A program made the translations under genes and the position numbers. 64,000 bases of DNA from Gemmatimonadota bacterium (GTDB lineage Bacteria > Gemmatimonadota > Gemmatimonadetes > Gemmatimonadales > Gemmatimonadaceae), in the NCBI GenBank assembly GCA_016194585.1, contig JACQBG010000027.1:50849-114848 (forward strand). Direction: 5' to 3'. Below are positions 8,188-16,445 of this stretch, one piece after another. The notes under the pieces were generated by a model. It saw nothing but the letters and a program-made list of their open reading frames with translations. It was not told the origin of the DNA and made no database searches. Within the stretch, counting starts at the first letter, position 1; each line of letters opens with the position of its first letter.

Positions 8188-11022
8188 ATGAGGATCATTC
8201 GTTCGACGCTTGTCGTCGCAGCGGCCTTCCTGGCTGCTTGCGGAGACAAGGTGACGGTGCCGCCTGCCGTTACCAACACCACTGTCACCACGACTGCCGC
8301 GCCGAAGGTCAATAGCTTGACGGTCACGCCGAGCATCGCTGCGATGAACATCGGCGACAAGATCATCCTGGTGGCCGCGGTGAACGCGGACGCCGGTCTC
8401 GCGACCACGGTGACGTGGTCGTCGAGCGACGCGACGAAGGCGACGGTCGATGCGTCCGGCAACGTGACCGCGGTTGCGGCCACGCCGGGCGTCGCGGTCT
8501 GCGCCACGTCGACGGTCGACGCTGGCAAGAAGGGTTGCGCTGCGATCTCGGTCGCCGCTGCCGCCCAGGTCGTTCCGGCCTCGGTGCGTATCGCCTCGAT
8601 CACGACCGGCAACCTCAACACGCCGGTGAACAACGCCGCGGTCACGGGCGCGGTCAACGTCTCGCTCGTCGTGAGCCCGGGCACGCAGACGGTCTCGAAG
8701 GTGGCGCTGACGCTGAACGGCCTCGAAGTGGATTCGCAGACGTTCACGGCCACGCAGTCGGCGGCGCTTCGCGGCGCGGCTGATCAGGCCGTTGCGACGC
8801 AGAGCGCGTTCCCGACGCTCGTGTTCTTCGTGAACACGGCGGCGTACAACACGACGACCGGTGTGCCGACGTACAAGAACGGCGCGTACACGGTTGGCGC
8901 GAACCTCTACGTCAAGGGCTCGACGGCGGTCGCCTCCACGGCTTCCAACGCGACGGGCATCACGACGGCGAACGTCGATGGCTTCCAGGTCACGCTTGCC
9001 CCGACGACGTCCGTCCCGGCTGGCGTCGTCGACGCCAACGGCTACCGCTGGTTCGGTAACGGCACGCTGACGATCAACGCGATCCCGGTCATGTACTCGG
9101 GTCTGACCGTTGGTTCGGTCACGGCCACGCTGAGCGGCGGCGCTTGCGCCGTCGGCGGCACGGGCACGGCTGGCACGGCCACGACGGCCACCGCCGGTGT
9201 GTGGGCGAACACGCTCACGCTCGTCGGCTCGCAGACCCCGATCGTCGGTACCTGCAACACGACGACCCCGAACACCCCGGTCATCACGGCGGCCGACAAC
9301 AACGGCAACAGCCTGACGCTCGGCGGCACGAACGGCGTGCTCAACACGCAGACTGGCATCCGTTGGGACAACGTTGCTCCGGCTGCCCCGGTCTTCACGG
9401 GCGGCGCCACGACGGGCCCGAACGGCCGTTCGAACGGCTGGATCAACGATGCGGTCTCGTTCAACACGATTCAGTCCGGCACCAACCTGAACGGCTACAT
9501 CAACGCCGCTGTGGCGGACGCTGGCGTCGGTCTCGGTGGCACGGCCGGCACGACGTACGCGGTGCTCGTCGGCTCGAACGCCGCCGGCACGGTGAACGCG
9601 GCGAAGACTGGCACGGCGCTGACGAACTCGTCGACGCTCGCTCAGACGCCGAATGCGACGGCCGGGTATTGCGGCCTCGCGCGTGCGTATGACGCGCTCG
9701 GCAACGCTTCGGCGCTGCCGGCTGCTGGCACGGCTTGCACGATCGCGGGTGGTGCTGCCCAAATCGCCTTCGGCGTGGATCGTGTCGCGCCGATCGTGAC
9801 GGTGAACGGTGCGGCTGGCAACGCCAAGTCGCTGCGCATGTTCGGCAGCGCCACGGCCACCACGCCGAACATCGCGTGGACGCTGTCGGATACGGGCGTG
9901 AACGCCGCTGCGGCGACGATCGCCCTCACCGGCCGCGCGACGCGCTACGGCAGCGCTGCTGCGGACACCGTGTTCATCACGCCGGGCGTTTCCGCCGGCG
10001 ACCCGGTTCCTGCGGGCACGACGGCGTACACGACCGTCGGTTCCACGGTCGAAGGCTACTGGACGGTCACGATGACGGGCTCGGACCAGGCCGGCAACTC
10101 GATGACGGTCACGCCGTACGTCTACCTGTACGACAAGACGGCTGGCACCGCCGCGAACGCCCTGCAGACGAACGCGGGCCTGACGGCTGGCAACCAGGAG
10201 AACTTCTACGCGACGGCCTCTGACAACGTCGATCTCGATTCGGCGTACGTCGTGGCCGACATGAACGACGGCGTCAACACGTATCCGTTCGTTCTCAGCA
10301 TGTCGAAGCTGCAGACCGCCGCATTCCTCGCTGGTGCTCCGGTCAAGAGCGCGGCGATCAGCGGCGCGTGGCCGGTCTATCCGCGCGGCCTCGCCGCGAC
10401 GCTCGCCAGTGGCAGTGCGATCAGCACGGTCAGCGGCGGCGCGTTCACGCAGAGCTCGGGCGTGCACTTCTGGGTGACCGATCAGACGAATGATGCCAAC
10501 GGCACGATGGACGCGACGGCCGGCAACGGTCCGAACGTGCTGACCGCCGTGAACTACACCGCGGTGAATCCGCCGGCCGCTGCGGCTTGGACCGGCACGA
10601 ACACGGCGTCGACGGTGACGATCACGTCGAGCGCGGTGGCTGCGGCCGCGACGTTCTACGGAACGCCGACCGCTTCGCACACGCGTACGTCGGACACGGT
10701 CACCGTGGTGCTGCAGCTGTCGTCTGCGACGCCGCCGTCGGCCGCGCCGTACGCCCGCGCGGAACTGTGGTTCCGCCACAACGGCACGGCTGCCGGTGCC
10801 TCGGCGGCCGCGTCGAAGGGCTTCCATCTGCTGAACGTCGGGACGCCGGTGTTGACCTACGACGGTCAGGCGCAGATTGCCAAGTGGACGTACACCTACG
10901 TGTTCACGCCGGGAACGGCGTACAACATGGCCGCTGGCAGCGCGTTCTACGCCTTCATCGGCTACGACTCGAAGTTCAACGCGATCCTCACGCCGTCCGC
11001 GGCCGTGACCGTCGCGCCGTAA
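8188..11022 (+). CDS. Large secreted lipoprotein with Ig-like (BIG2) domain
   Basis: The 944-residue product starts with a lipoprotein signal (MRIIRSTLVVAAAFLAACGD; lipobox LAAC). Residues about 35-120 form a bacterial Ig-like fold of the BIG2 type: VNSLTVTPSIAAMNIGD, TTVTWSSSDATKATVDASG, NVTAVAATPG. The remainder is a Thr, Ala, Asn and Gly rich chain without Cys-rich or catalytic motifs, probably a series of beta-sandwich repeats too diverged to define by eye. It is likely anchored to the outer membrane surface. The function is unknown; an adhesion or structural role is only a guess. It is monocistronic with a strong terminator right after it. Confidence 0.85.
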   Translation: MRIIRSTLVVAAAFLAACGDKVTVPPAVTNTTVTTTAAPKVNSLTVTPSIAAMNIGDKIILVAAVNADAGLATTVTWSSSDATKATVDASGNVTAVAATPGVAVCATSTVDAGKKGCAAISVAAAAQVVPASVRIASITTGNLNTPVNNAAVTGAVNVSLVVSPGTQTVSKVALTLNGLEVDSQTFTATQSAALRGAADQAVATQSAFPTLVFFVNTAAYNTTTGVPTYKNGAYTVGANLYVKGSTAVASTASNATGITTANVDGFQVTLAPTTSVPAGVVDANGYRWFGNGTLTINAIPVMYSGLTVGSVTATLSGGACAVGGTGTAGTATTATAGVWANTLTLVGSQTPIVGTCNTTTPNTPVITAADNNGNSLTLGGTNGVLNTQTGIRWDNVAPAAPVFTGGATTGPNGRSNGWINDAVSFNTIQSGTNLNGYINAAVADAGVGLGGTAGTTYAVLVGSNAAGTVNAAKTGTALTNSSTLAQTPNATAGYCGLARAYDALGNASALPAAGTACTIAGGAAQIAFGVDRVAPIVTVNGAAGNAKSLRMFGSATATTPNIAWTLSDTGVNAAAATIALTGRATRYGSAAADTVFITPGVSAGDPVPAGTTAYTTVGSTVEGYWTVTMTGSDQAGNSMTVTPYVYLYDKTAGTAANALQTNAGLTAGNQENFYATASDNVDLDSAYVVADMNDGVNTYPFVLSMSKLQTAAFLAGAPVKSAAISGAWPVYPRGLAATLASGSAISTVSGGAFTQSSGVHFWVTDQTNDANGTMDATAGNGPNVLTAVNYTAVNPPAAAAWTGTNTASTVTITSSAVAAAATFYGTPTASHTRTSDTVTVVLQLSSATPPSAAPYARAELWFRHNGTAAGASAAASKGFHLLNVGTPVLTYDGQAQIAKWTYTYVFTPGTAYNMAAGSAFYAFIGYDSKFNAILTPSAAVTVAP

Positions 11023-11049
11023 TCCGCTCGACAGTACCGCTCGAAACCT

Positions 11050-11087
11050 CTGGGGTCCGGTCGAAAGACCGGGCCCCAGTTGGTTTT
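11050..11087 (+). terminator. Intrinsic terminator after the lipoprotein gene
   Basis: A 13-bp stem (CTGGGGTCCGGTC / GACCGGGCCCCAG, one G-T pair) with a GAAA tetraloop is followed by TTGGTTTT. It lies 28 bp after the stop codon. Confidence 0.9.
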
Positions 11088-11215
11088 AAGCCCGTCGTGT
11101 GCGAAGGGAAACGCACTGGCCGCGCGCTGAGGGCGTTTCAGCGGGCTGGGAAGGCCGCTACATTGCTCGAGGTGCGATCGACGCTGGAAGGCTCGCCAAG
11201 GGCCGCCACGCGCAC

Positions 11216-11258
11216 GACCCGGTAGCTCAGCTGGTAGAGCAACGGACTTTTAATCCGT
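11216..11258 (+). tRNA. tRNA-Lys (anticodon TTT), 5' portion only
   Basis: Acceptor strand GACCCGG, the D-arm (TAGCTCAGCTGGTAGAGC) and the complete anticodon arm with loop CTTTTAA are intact up to position 11258. The variable loop, T-arm (no TTCGA motif) and 3' acceptor strand (CCGGGTC expected) are absent from the following sequence. The gene is therefore cut just behind the anticodon arm. Everything to the right for about 35 kb is accessory, so this is probably the left junction of an integrated island. It cannot make a tRNA as it stands. Confidence 0.75.
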
Positions 11259-11553
11259 TCAGTCCCGCAACGCCCCGTGTCGTTCAGCGCGGTAGTCGGG
11301 AGCCGACAGGGTCTTAGACGGATCCGACGCGTAGCCGAACGGTGACGTACGGCCGGCGATACGGCATGGTTCTGGCACAGTTTATGGCACAGCGAACACA
11401 GGGTGCGCCCGTGCTTCCCCTTCGTGCTCGCCATCAAGGTGGACACCATGCTCTGCGCCCCCGAGTGGTCGCACGCGCACCGCGTCGGGACCATCGCGGT
11501 GGCCCTGCTCCCGACGGCGTGGCAGGGCAGGGACCTCCTCAGGCTCCGTGCGT
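11259..11553. other. Unassigned sequence at the island junction
   Basis: About 300 bp with no recognisable gene. The pair TGGCACAG-TTTATGGCACAG near 11377-11390 is a short direct repeat. A plus-strand frame around 11430-11565 (AIKVDTMLCAPEWSHAHRVG) could be a gene fragment, but I could not identify it. Confidence 0.3.
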
Positions 11554-11690
11554 TCAGACGGTGAGGCCGAACGCGGCACCGGGGTTATACACCAACGTCT
11601 CCTGTACCGCGCCGCCAAGTACCTCGTGCGGCACATGCGCCGGAACCAGACGAACACGCGCGATGGCTCTGGTCACGACATCAAGAAGCG
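11554..11690 (-). pseudogene. lspA remnant (signal peptidase II, N-terminal part)
   Basis: Reading leftwards, about 44 residues (LLDVVTRAIARVRLVPAHVP..., then VYNPGAAFGLTV) align with the N-terminal third of the intact LspA at 31615-32109 (LDIVTKYVAHVTL, LYNPGAAFGLSLG). A stop codon ends the frame at 11554. Both catalytic Asp residues of LspA lie in the missing part. Confidence 0.75.
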
Positions 11691-11786
11691 CGCTGCTGCA
11701 GAGCGTGACGCCCCGGAATGGCGTTCGATGTGGCGGCAGAGACGGCCTTTTCCGAACGTCTTCCTCAAGATCGTTCCGCGTGGTGA

Positions 11787-12005
11787 TCACAGGTCCAGCC
11801 CTTCGCCGGGCGGTGTCGGCGGCTTCGTCTCGGGTGCACGGTGGAACGCACGAACTCGCGCAAGAAGCACGGGCAGCGCCAAGAGTGCCGCGACGGCGCT
11901 CCATTGCGCGGGCGTCAGGCCCATGTACCGCGCATCCGCGAGGCGCAGCTGATCCAGCGCGAACCGCACCGGCACGTAGAGCGCGACAAAGGTGACGAGG
12001 AAGAA
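11787..12005 (-). pseudogene. lgt remnant (prolipoprotein diacylglyceryl transferase, C-terminal part)
   Basis: About 72 residues (FFLVTFVALYVPVRFALDQL, RYMGLTPAQWSAVAALLAL) match the C-terminal end of the intact Lgt at 32232-33131 (RFALDFLRIVDVRYAGLTPGQW). The active-site region is gone. It abuts the broken end of the ATPase pseudogene in another frame, so a deletion joined the two. Confidence 0.78.
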
Positions 12006-12015
12006 ACCAGGTGGG

Positions 12016-13998
12016 CGCCGGCGCGTCGTTGACGCCGTCACCAACCATCGCGACCGGGCCCGTCGCCGCGAGCTCGCGGATGCGCACGGCCTTCTCCTCC
12101 GGGGTGAGCTCCGCGTAGACGGCGTCGATCGCGGCCGCGCGGGCCATGGCCTGCGCGGTCCGGGCGTTGTCGCCCGTCAACATCACGACCTGGCGAATCC
12201 CCCTATCATGCAGCGCCGCGATCACGGCGCGCGCGTTTGGACGGAGCGTGTCCTGTATGGCGAGGAGTGCCCACGCGGCGTGCTCATCCCCGACGACAAT
12301 GACCGTCTTGCCCTCGGCTTGGAACCGCGCGATGTGGTCGGCCACGCGCGCGAGGGTCACCTGGAGCGTTGCCTCGAACAGCAGAGGACTTCCGATGAAC
12401 ACGGTGCGTCCATTCACCCGCGCCGCCGCTCCCGCGCCGGTCCGGGCTTGGAAGTCTTCGACGTGAGCCGCCTTCACGCCGGCTTCAGTCGCGTAGCGGA
12501 TCACAGCCTGCGCAAGCGGGTGCTGGCTCCGCGCTTCGATCCCCGCCGCAGCGGCGAGCACCTCGGCGCGCCCCGGCACGACCGCGGGCTCGCGCTGGGT
12601 GGCGCCGTGCTCGCCGCCCAGCGTGATATGTTCCGCGATCGCGTCGCGTGCATCGTACGCGTCGGCAAGACTGACAAAGTCGGTGGCCTCCGGGGTGCCG
12701 CGCGTGAGTGTTCCGGTCTTGCCGAGGGCAACCACGCGCACCTTAGCCAACTGCTCGACGAAGACGCCCCCTTTGATCAGGACGCCATTCCATGCTCCAG
12801 TCCCGAGCGCCGCGGCGAGCGTGATCGGGATCGAGATGACAAGCGCACACGGCGCGGCGGCCACGATGAAAACGGTGGCTCGTCCGATTCACGTCATCCA
12901 CTCCGCCTGCCAGACGAGGGACGGGACGATGGCCATGAGCACGCCCGCCGCGAGTACGGTGGGGCTGTACCGCTTCCCGAACCGCTCGATGAAGCGCTCG
13001 CTGGTCCCCTTCCGCTCTCGCGCCGCCTCGACCATGTGGATGATGCGCGCAATCGTGTTTTCGGCGAACACTTTGGTGGCACGCACCTCGAGGGCACCCT
13101 CGCCGTTGAGTGTGCCCGCGAACACGCTGTCGCCGGGTGCCTTGCGCACCGGGAGACTCTCCCCGGTGACGGGCGCTTGGTTCACGCTCGAATGTCCGGC
13201 CGTCACGTCCCCGTCGGTCGGCATCGACTCGCCGGGCTTGACGATAAACCGGTCGCCGACCACGACCGCCTCGACCGGGATCTCCTTCTCGAATCCGCCG
13301 CGCAGCACCAGGGCCGTCTTCGGCGCGAGCTCCATGAGCGCCTGTACGGCCGCGCGCGTCTTCTCTCCCGTGTACCCCTCCGCTGCCTCGGACATCGAGT
13401 ACAGGAAGGCAAGCATCGCACCCTCACCCGGTGCGCCCATCAGCATCGAGACCACAGCGGCGACGGTCATCAGCGCCTCGATCCCGACCTCATGTTCCCG
13501 TATCACGTCGTTGAGTGCTTCGCGCCCGAAGTAGTACGCGCCCACGAGCAGCGACGCGGCGTAGACGGCCGTCACAACGCCGGTCGGCGCGCCGGCGCTG
13601 CCGGCGACCCAGCCCAAGAGCAGGAGCATGCCGGAGGTCGCCGACGCGCGGACCTTCGGGTTCTTCCAGTGCGCCCGCTGCCCCGGGGTGTTGCCAGCGT
13701 AGGGCGGGAAGCCGATCTCGGTCAGGCGCGCCGTGATTGCAGCGCCAGCTATCGCGGCGGAGTCGAACTGCACCGTCACCCCTGCCGAGCGGAAGGCGAT
13801 GTCGACCTCCGTGACGCCCGGACACGCAGCGAGTCCCCGGCGGAGTGCTGCCGCGTCGCCCTCACAGTCCAGATTCACGACGCGTAGGTCCAGCCGTTGC
13901 CCGTTCGCCGTGATCGGGCGGTGCACGGCCTCCGTTCCTCGCGTGCTGGCGAGCGCACCGTTCAGCAGTGGCTCAACGTGTGCTGGATCAGCGCTCAT
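12016..13998 (-). pseudogene. P1B-type metal ATPase pseudogene (nonsense codon, lost phosphorylation Asp, truncated)
   Basis: This closely resembles the intact ATPase at 41107-43353: N-terminal metal-binding-like domain with NLDC, EHEVGIEALMTVAA, PTDGDV and PVTGES motifs, and the TM motif AAAPCALVISIP. Three lesions are visible. An in-frame TGA at 12889-12891 stands where the paralog has a Trp (EWHEWLTRATVF versus EWMT*IGRATVF). The invariant phosphorylation site DKTGT reads GKTGT, so even read-through product could not form the acyl-phosphate. The C-terminus stops right after GDGVNDAPA, losing the last membrane helices. The best original start is ATG 13998 behind GGAGAGGA. The product is almost certainly non-functional. 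Confidence 0.9.
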
Positions 13999-14137
13999 GT
14001 CCTCTCCGATCGCGAACGCAGTCATTCATTGCGGAGCGTGCATGTCGTCGGTTCGCGCGCGTGCAGGGAGTCAACCGCGGGTGACCCGCCCTCCGAATAC
14101 CAGGGCATTCCTTGCCGCCCGCTGCGCCGCAGCCGTC

Positions 14138-14512
14138 TCACAGGGCGCGCGCGTCAACGTCATCAAGGCGCGCGGCGGCGAGATCGGGATTGTCGCGGAT
14201 CGCGCGCGCGCGCGCCGAGTCGAGAGAGAGGAGAAGGGTGTCACTGTCGCGGTCGCGCGCTGTGGGGACGACGCGCGGCGGGCCATTCGTGGAGAGCGCT
14301 GACACGCTCAACGGATCGGCCGGTGCAACACGTTGCTGTGCGCGGAGCTGCACCGGCAGACTCACAAGAAAGTGTCCGAACAGCGCCGCACGACAAACGA
14401 CACGCCGCGGCAGCTGCAGAGCTGTGCGATAGGCCAAAGCGTTTCTCCTGCAGGCCCACGTGCGCGCAACCGACAGCGGTTGCACGACCGTTGAACACGG
14501 AGCGCACGGCAA
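14138..14512 (-). pseudogene. czcC remnant (outer-membrane factor, signal peptide and N-terminus)
   Basis: The frame encodes a hydrophobic leader (LFGHFLVSLPVQLRAQQ) and then SDTLLLSLDSARARAIRDNP, which matches the start of the mature CzcC proteins at 34288 and 23711 (TLRLTLEAARLRALRVNPDL). It ends after about 125 codons, where a complete protein has about 440-500. It is divergent from arsR at 14651, the same arrangement as the intact arsR-czcC pair at 34 kb. Confidence 0.65.
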
Positions 14513-14614
14513 CTCCGCGCGATCCTCCCCTTCAAGACGGTCAAGGCGGCGGATGGAGTGACAGCGCCCGGCAAGGCCTCACTTGCCTCTCCGTCTGGGC
14601 TCACCGCCGGGACC

Positions 14615-14665
14615 TTGCACGTGCTGTGAAGGGAGGCTAGATTACCAAATATGAACATATCTTCA
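14615..14665 (+). promoter_or_regulatory. arsR promoter with SmtB/CadC-like operator
   Basis: TTGCAC (14615-14620), a 17-bp spacer and TAGATT (14638-14643) predict transcription starting at about 14650, one base from the arsR ATG, so the mRNA may be leaderless. The dyad TGAACATATCTTCA (14652-14665) overlaps the start codon and resembles the 12-2-12 elements bound by SmtB-type repressors. The same TGAA-N6-TTCA form recurs at 34196-34209. Confidence 0.65.
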
Positions 14666-15157
14666 GATGTTGGTCGACGCGAGGCGACATCGCAACCCCG
14701 CCCCAGTTCTGAGGTCCGATCACGGGGTGTCTCGCATGTCGCACCGCAGGGCGAAGATCGCTGTACGGTGGACGTGGTCCACCTTCAGGCCATCGCGACG
14801 GCACGCGCGACTCTCCCGGATGATCTCGCCGTGGGGCGGGTCGTCGCGCTCTTGGCCATGTTGTCGAACTCGACGCGCCTGAAAATGCTATTGGCGCTGC
14901 GTCCGGAGGACTCGGAGACTTATCCGGAGTTGTGCGTCTGCGACTTGGCCGTCGTTGCGGGGGCGTCGCAATCCATGACGAGCCACCAGCTGCGCCTGCT
15001 GCGCACGGCTGGACTCGTCGTCGCGCGTCGCGACGGAAAGGTCACGTTCTACCGCTTGCGCGACGCGCAGACGACGGCCTTGCTCGCCGATGCGCTCCGC
15101 GTGATGCGATGGCCACTCGTGGCGATCGATCCATCGATTGCCCTGCCGGCTCGATAG
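14651..15157 (+). CDS. ArsR/SmtB-family metal-responsive repressor
   Basis: The 168-residue protein has a winged-helix core: VVALLAMLSNSTRLKMLLAL, the ELCVCDLAVVAG metal-binding alpha-3 type motif, the recognition helix SMTSHQLRLLRTAGLV and the wing RRDGKVTFYRL. An N-terminal Cys precedes VDVVHLQAIATARATLP, as in CadC/CmtR-like sensors of Cd, Pb or Zn. ATG 14651 is the only in-frame start before that Cys. Metal binding should release it from the operator that overlaps its own start. Its original divergent partner, czcC, is now a remnant, so it may act on itself or on the czc operon at 25.7 kb. A paralog is at 33595. Confidence 0.88.
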   Translation: MNISSDVGRREATSQPRPSSEVRSRGVSHVAPQGEDRCTVDVVHLQAIATARATLPDDLAVGRVVALLAMLSNSTRLKMLLALRPEDSETYPELCVCDLAVVAGASQSMTSHQLRLLRTAGLVVARRDGKVTFYRLRDAQTTALLADALRVMRWPLVAIDPSIALPAR

Positions 15158-15335
15158 GGGGTGCGCGACACCATGGCCGACGCAACACCACCGCGCGCGC
15201 CAAGGCCGTTCGCGCTGAGGCGATGTTCATGCCGCATCAACGCGTTGACTCATCGGTGAGTGCCGGCGAAGGCTTCCGCGTGCCGTGCGCGTCGACGCCG
15301 ACGTCGCGTTCCGAGTACCAGCCGTGCGGTGTGCC

Positions 15336-15794
15336 ATGACTCGTCGCATCGTGGGCGTGATCGGCCTAGCCGCCGCCGTTGGAGCGACGGGATGCGTACT
15401 TATTCCACACTATGACCCGCCGTCACCGGCGGCGGCACTGGTGGGCATCTGGATCGATTCGGTCCAGACGACGTCACGAGATACGGTCGAGTGGTTGCTC
15501 TCGCGCAACGGGAGGAATCGCACGCGGATTGTCACGCTCCACGTGGACGCGACGGGCCAGCCACGCACGGTCGTTCGGCTCGTCAGTGCCGGTCACTGGT
15601 ACGTCTCGGGGCCGCCCGGTGATGCCGAACGGCAGCGGTTCTGTGTCAAGGTGCGGTGGCGTGCCGGCGCGACCTGCGTCAAGTTTCGCATAGACACCAT
15701 CGGCGCTGAACGCACTGTGGTGCGTCGGCGGCTGGTGGTGTCCAGCTACGACGGCAGCCCCACACCATGGGTGTTGTTGGAACGACGGCCGTAG
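15336..15794 (+). CDS. Small lipoprotein of the metal island (paralog of 43574)
   Basis: The 152-residue product has a lipoprotein signal (MTRRIVGVIGLAAAVGATGC; lipobox ATGC) followed by a compact domain of about 120 residues. It shares with the lipoprotein at 43574 the pattern LVG-W-D, DTV-W-L, HWYVSGPPGDAERQRFCVKV / SWYVKGAMSDTARRALCFKK and a second conserved Cys (GATCVKFRIDT / GGTCRSFRLDT). The two conserved Cys could pair in the periplasm. No known domain was recognised. A SHOCT protein gene follows, as it does downstream of the paralog. Confidence 0.8.
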   Translation: MTRRIVGVIGLAAAVGATGCVLIPHYDPPSPAAALVGIWIDSVQTTSRDTVEWLLSRNGRNRTRIVTLHVDATGQPRTVVRLVSAGHWYVSGPPGDAERQRFCVKVRWRAGATCVKFRIDTIGAERTVVRRRLVVSSYDGSPTPWVLLERRP

Positions 15795-15865
15795 GACCGG
15801 AGGCCACCCGGAGTCACCACGACCGCTTTCTCGATGGCCACGCACTCAACCGACAGGAGAACAGT

Positions 15866-16126
15866 ATGTATCCAGGACAGTGTTGGTGGGGCGGGTGGTG
15901 GATGTTTCCCATCATGCCGCTTGTCATGGTCGTCGTGGTGGTGGCCATCCTTTACTTTGTTTTCGGGCGAGGTGGTTTCAGGCCGCCGTGGTGGAATGGT
16001 TCCGACAGGCCATCGAGCCTCTCGAAGGATTCCGAAACGGCCATCGAGGTACTCAAGAAACGCTATGCGAAAGGTGAGATCACTCGAGAAGAATTTGAAC
16101 AAATGAAAAGAGACCTTCAGAGCTGA
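15866..16126 (+). CDS. Trp-rich membrane peptide with SHOCT domain
   Basis: The 86-residue protein opens with MYPGQCWWGGWWMFPIMPL, has one membrane helix (VMVVVVVAILYFVF) and ends in a SHOCT motif (LKKRYAKGEITREEFEQMKR). The start sits behind an AGGAGA ribosome site. SHOCT domains are short C-terminal helices thought to mediate oligomerisation. The same protein type is encoded at 45245. Its repeated link to metal-efflux genes suggests an accessory membrane role, but nothing more precise can be said. Confidence 0.85.
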   Translation: MYPGQCWWGGWWMFPIMPLVMVVVVVAILYFVFGRGGFRPPWWNGSDRPSSLSKDSETAIEVLKKRYAKGEITREEFEQMKRDLQS

Positions 16127-16157
16127 CTGGAAGGGACTGAGAGAGAGCCTGCTCGCT

Positions 16158-16189
16158 GCCGCCGGGCCGCTTCGTGTGCGGCCGGCGGC
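16158..16189. terminator. Strong GC hairpin between the SHOCT gene and the convergent ATPase gene
   Basis: Arms GCCGCCGGGCCGC (16158-16170) and GCGGCCGGCGGC (16178-16189) enclose TTCGTGT. There is no T-run, so it may be a weak or factor-assisted terminator. The rest of 16127-16445 shows no gene. Confidence 0.45.
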
Positions 16190-16445
16190 ACCACCACCGC
16201 GAGCGTCCCGCGATGACGACCGCGACCCACACTCGCGCGACAACTCCGCGCAGCAGTGGCTGATCCGTCGATTTGGCACAGGTTCGCAGAGTCCCCGGAG
16301 GACGACATTCAAGGGCGGTCTGAATGCCGTCGGCCGACGGGCGGCGTGCATCCGGCTCACCGCACCGGAGGGCTCGATTGGACACCGTCACAAGTACCTC
16401 ACGTGCGGCCATCGCCCGGACATGGAGGTGCTGCGCGGGACGCTA

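Noticed and set aside
7807..10827. Very long antisense reading frame (about 1000 codons) opposite the lipoprotein gene
   Set aside because: The product is almost pure Arg/Gly/His/Val, a mirror of the GC-rich codon bias. The plus strand has a signal peptide and Ig-like motifs.
11259..11553. Tyrosine integrase remnant beside the tRNA
   Set aside because: I looked on both strands for the R...HxxR...Y pattern and found no convincing piece; left unassigned.
12889..12891. TGA in the ATPase as a recoded (selenocysteine or Trp) codon
   Set aside because: No SECIS-like context was seen, TGA ends other genes normally in this window, and the gene also lost its catalytic Asp and C-terminus.
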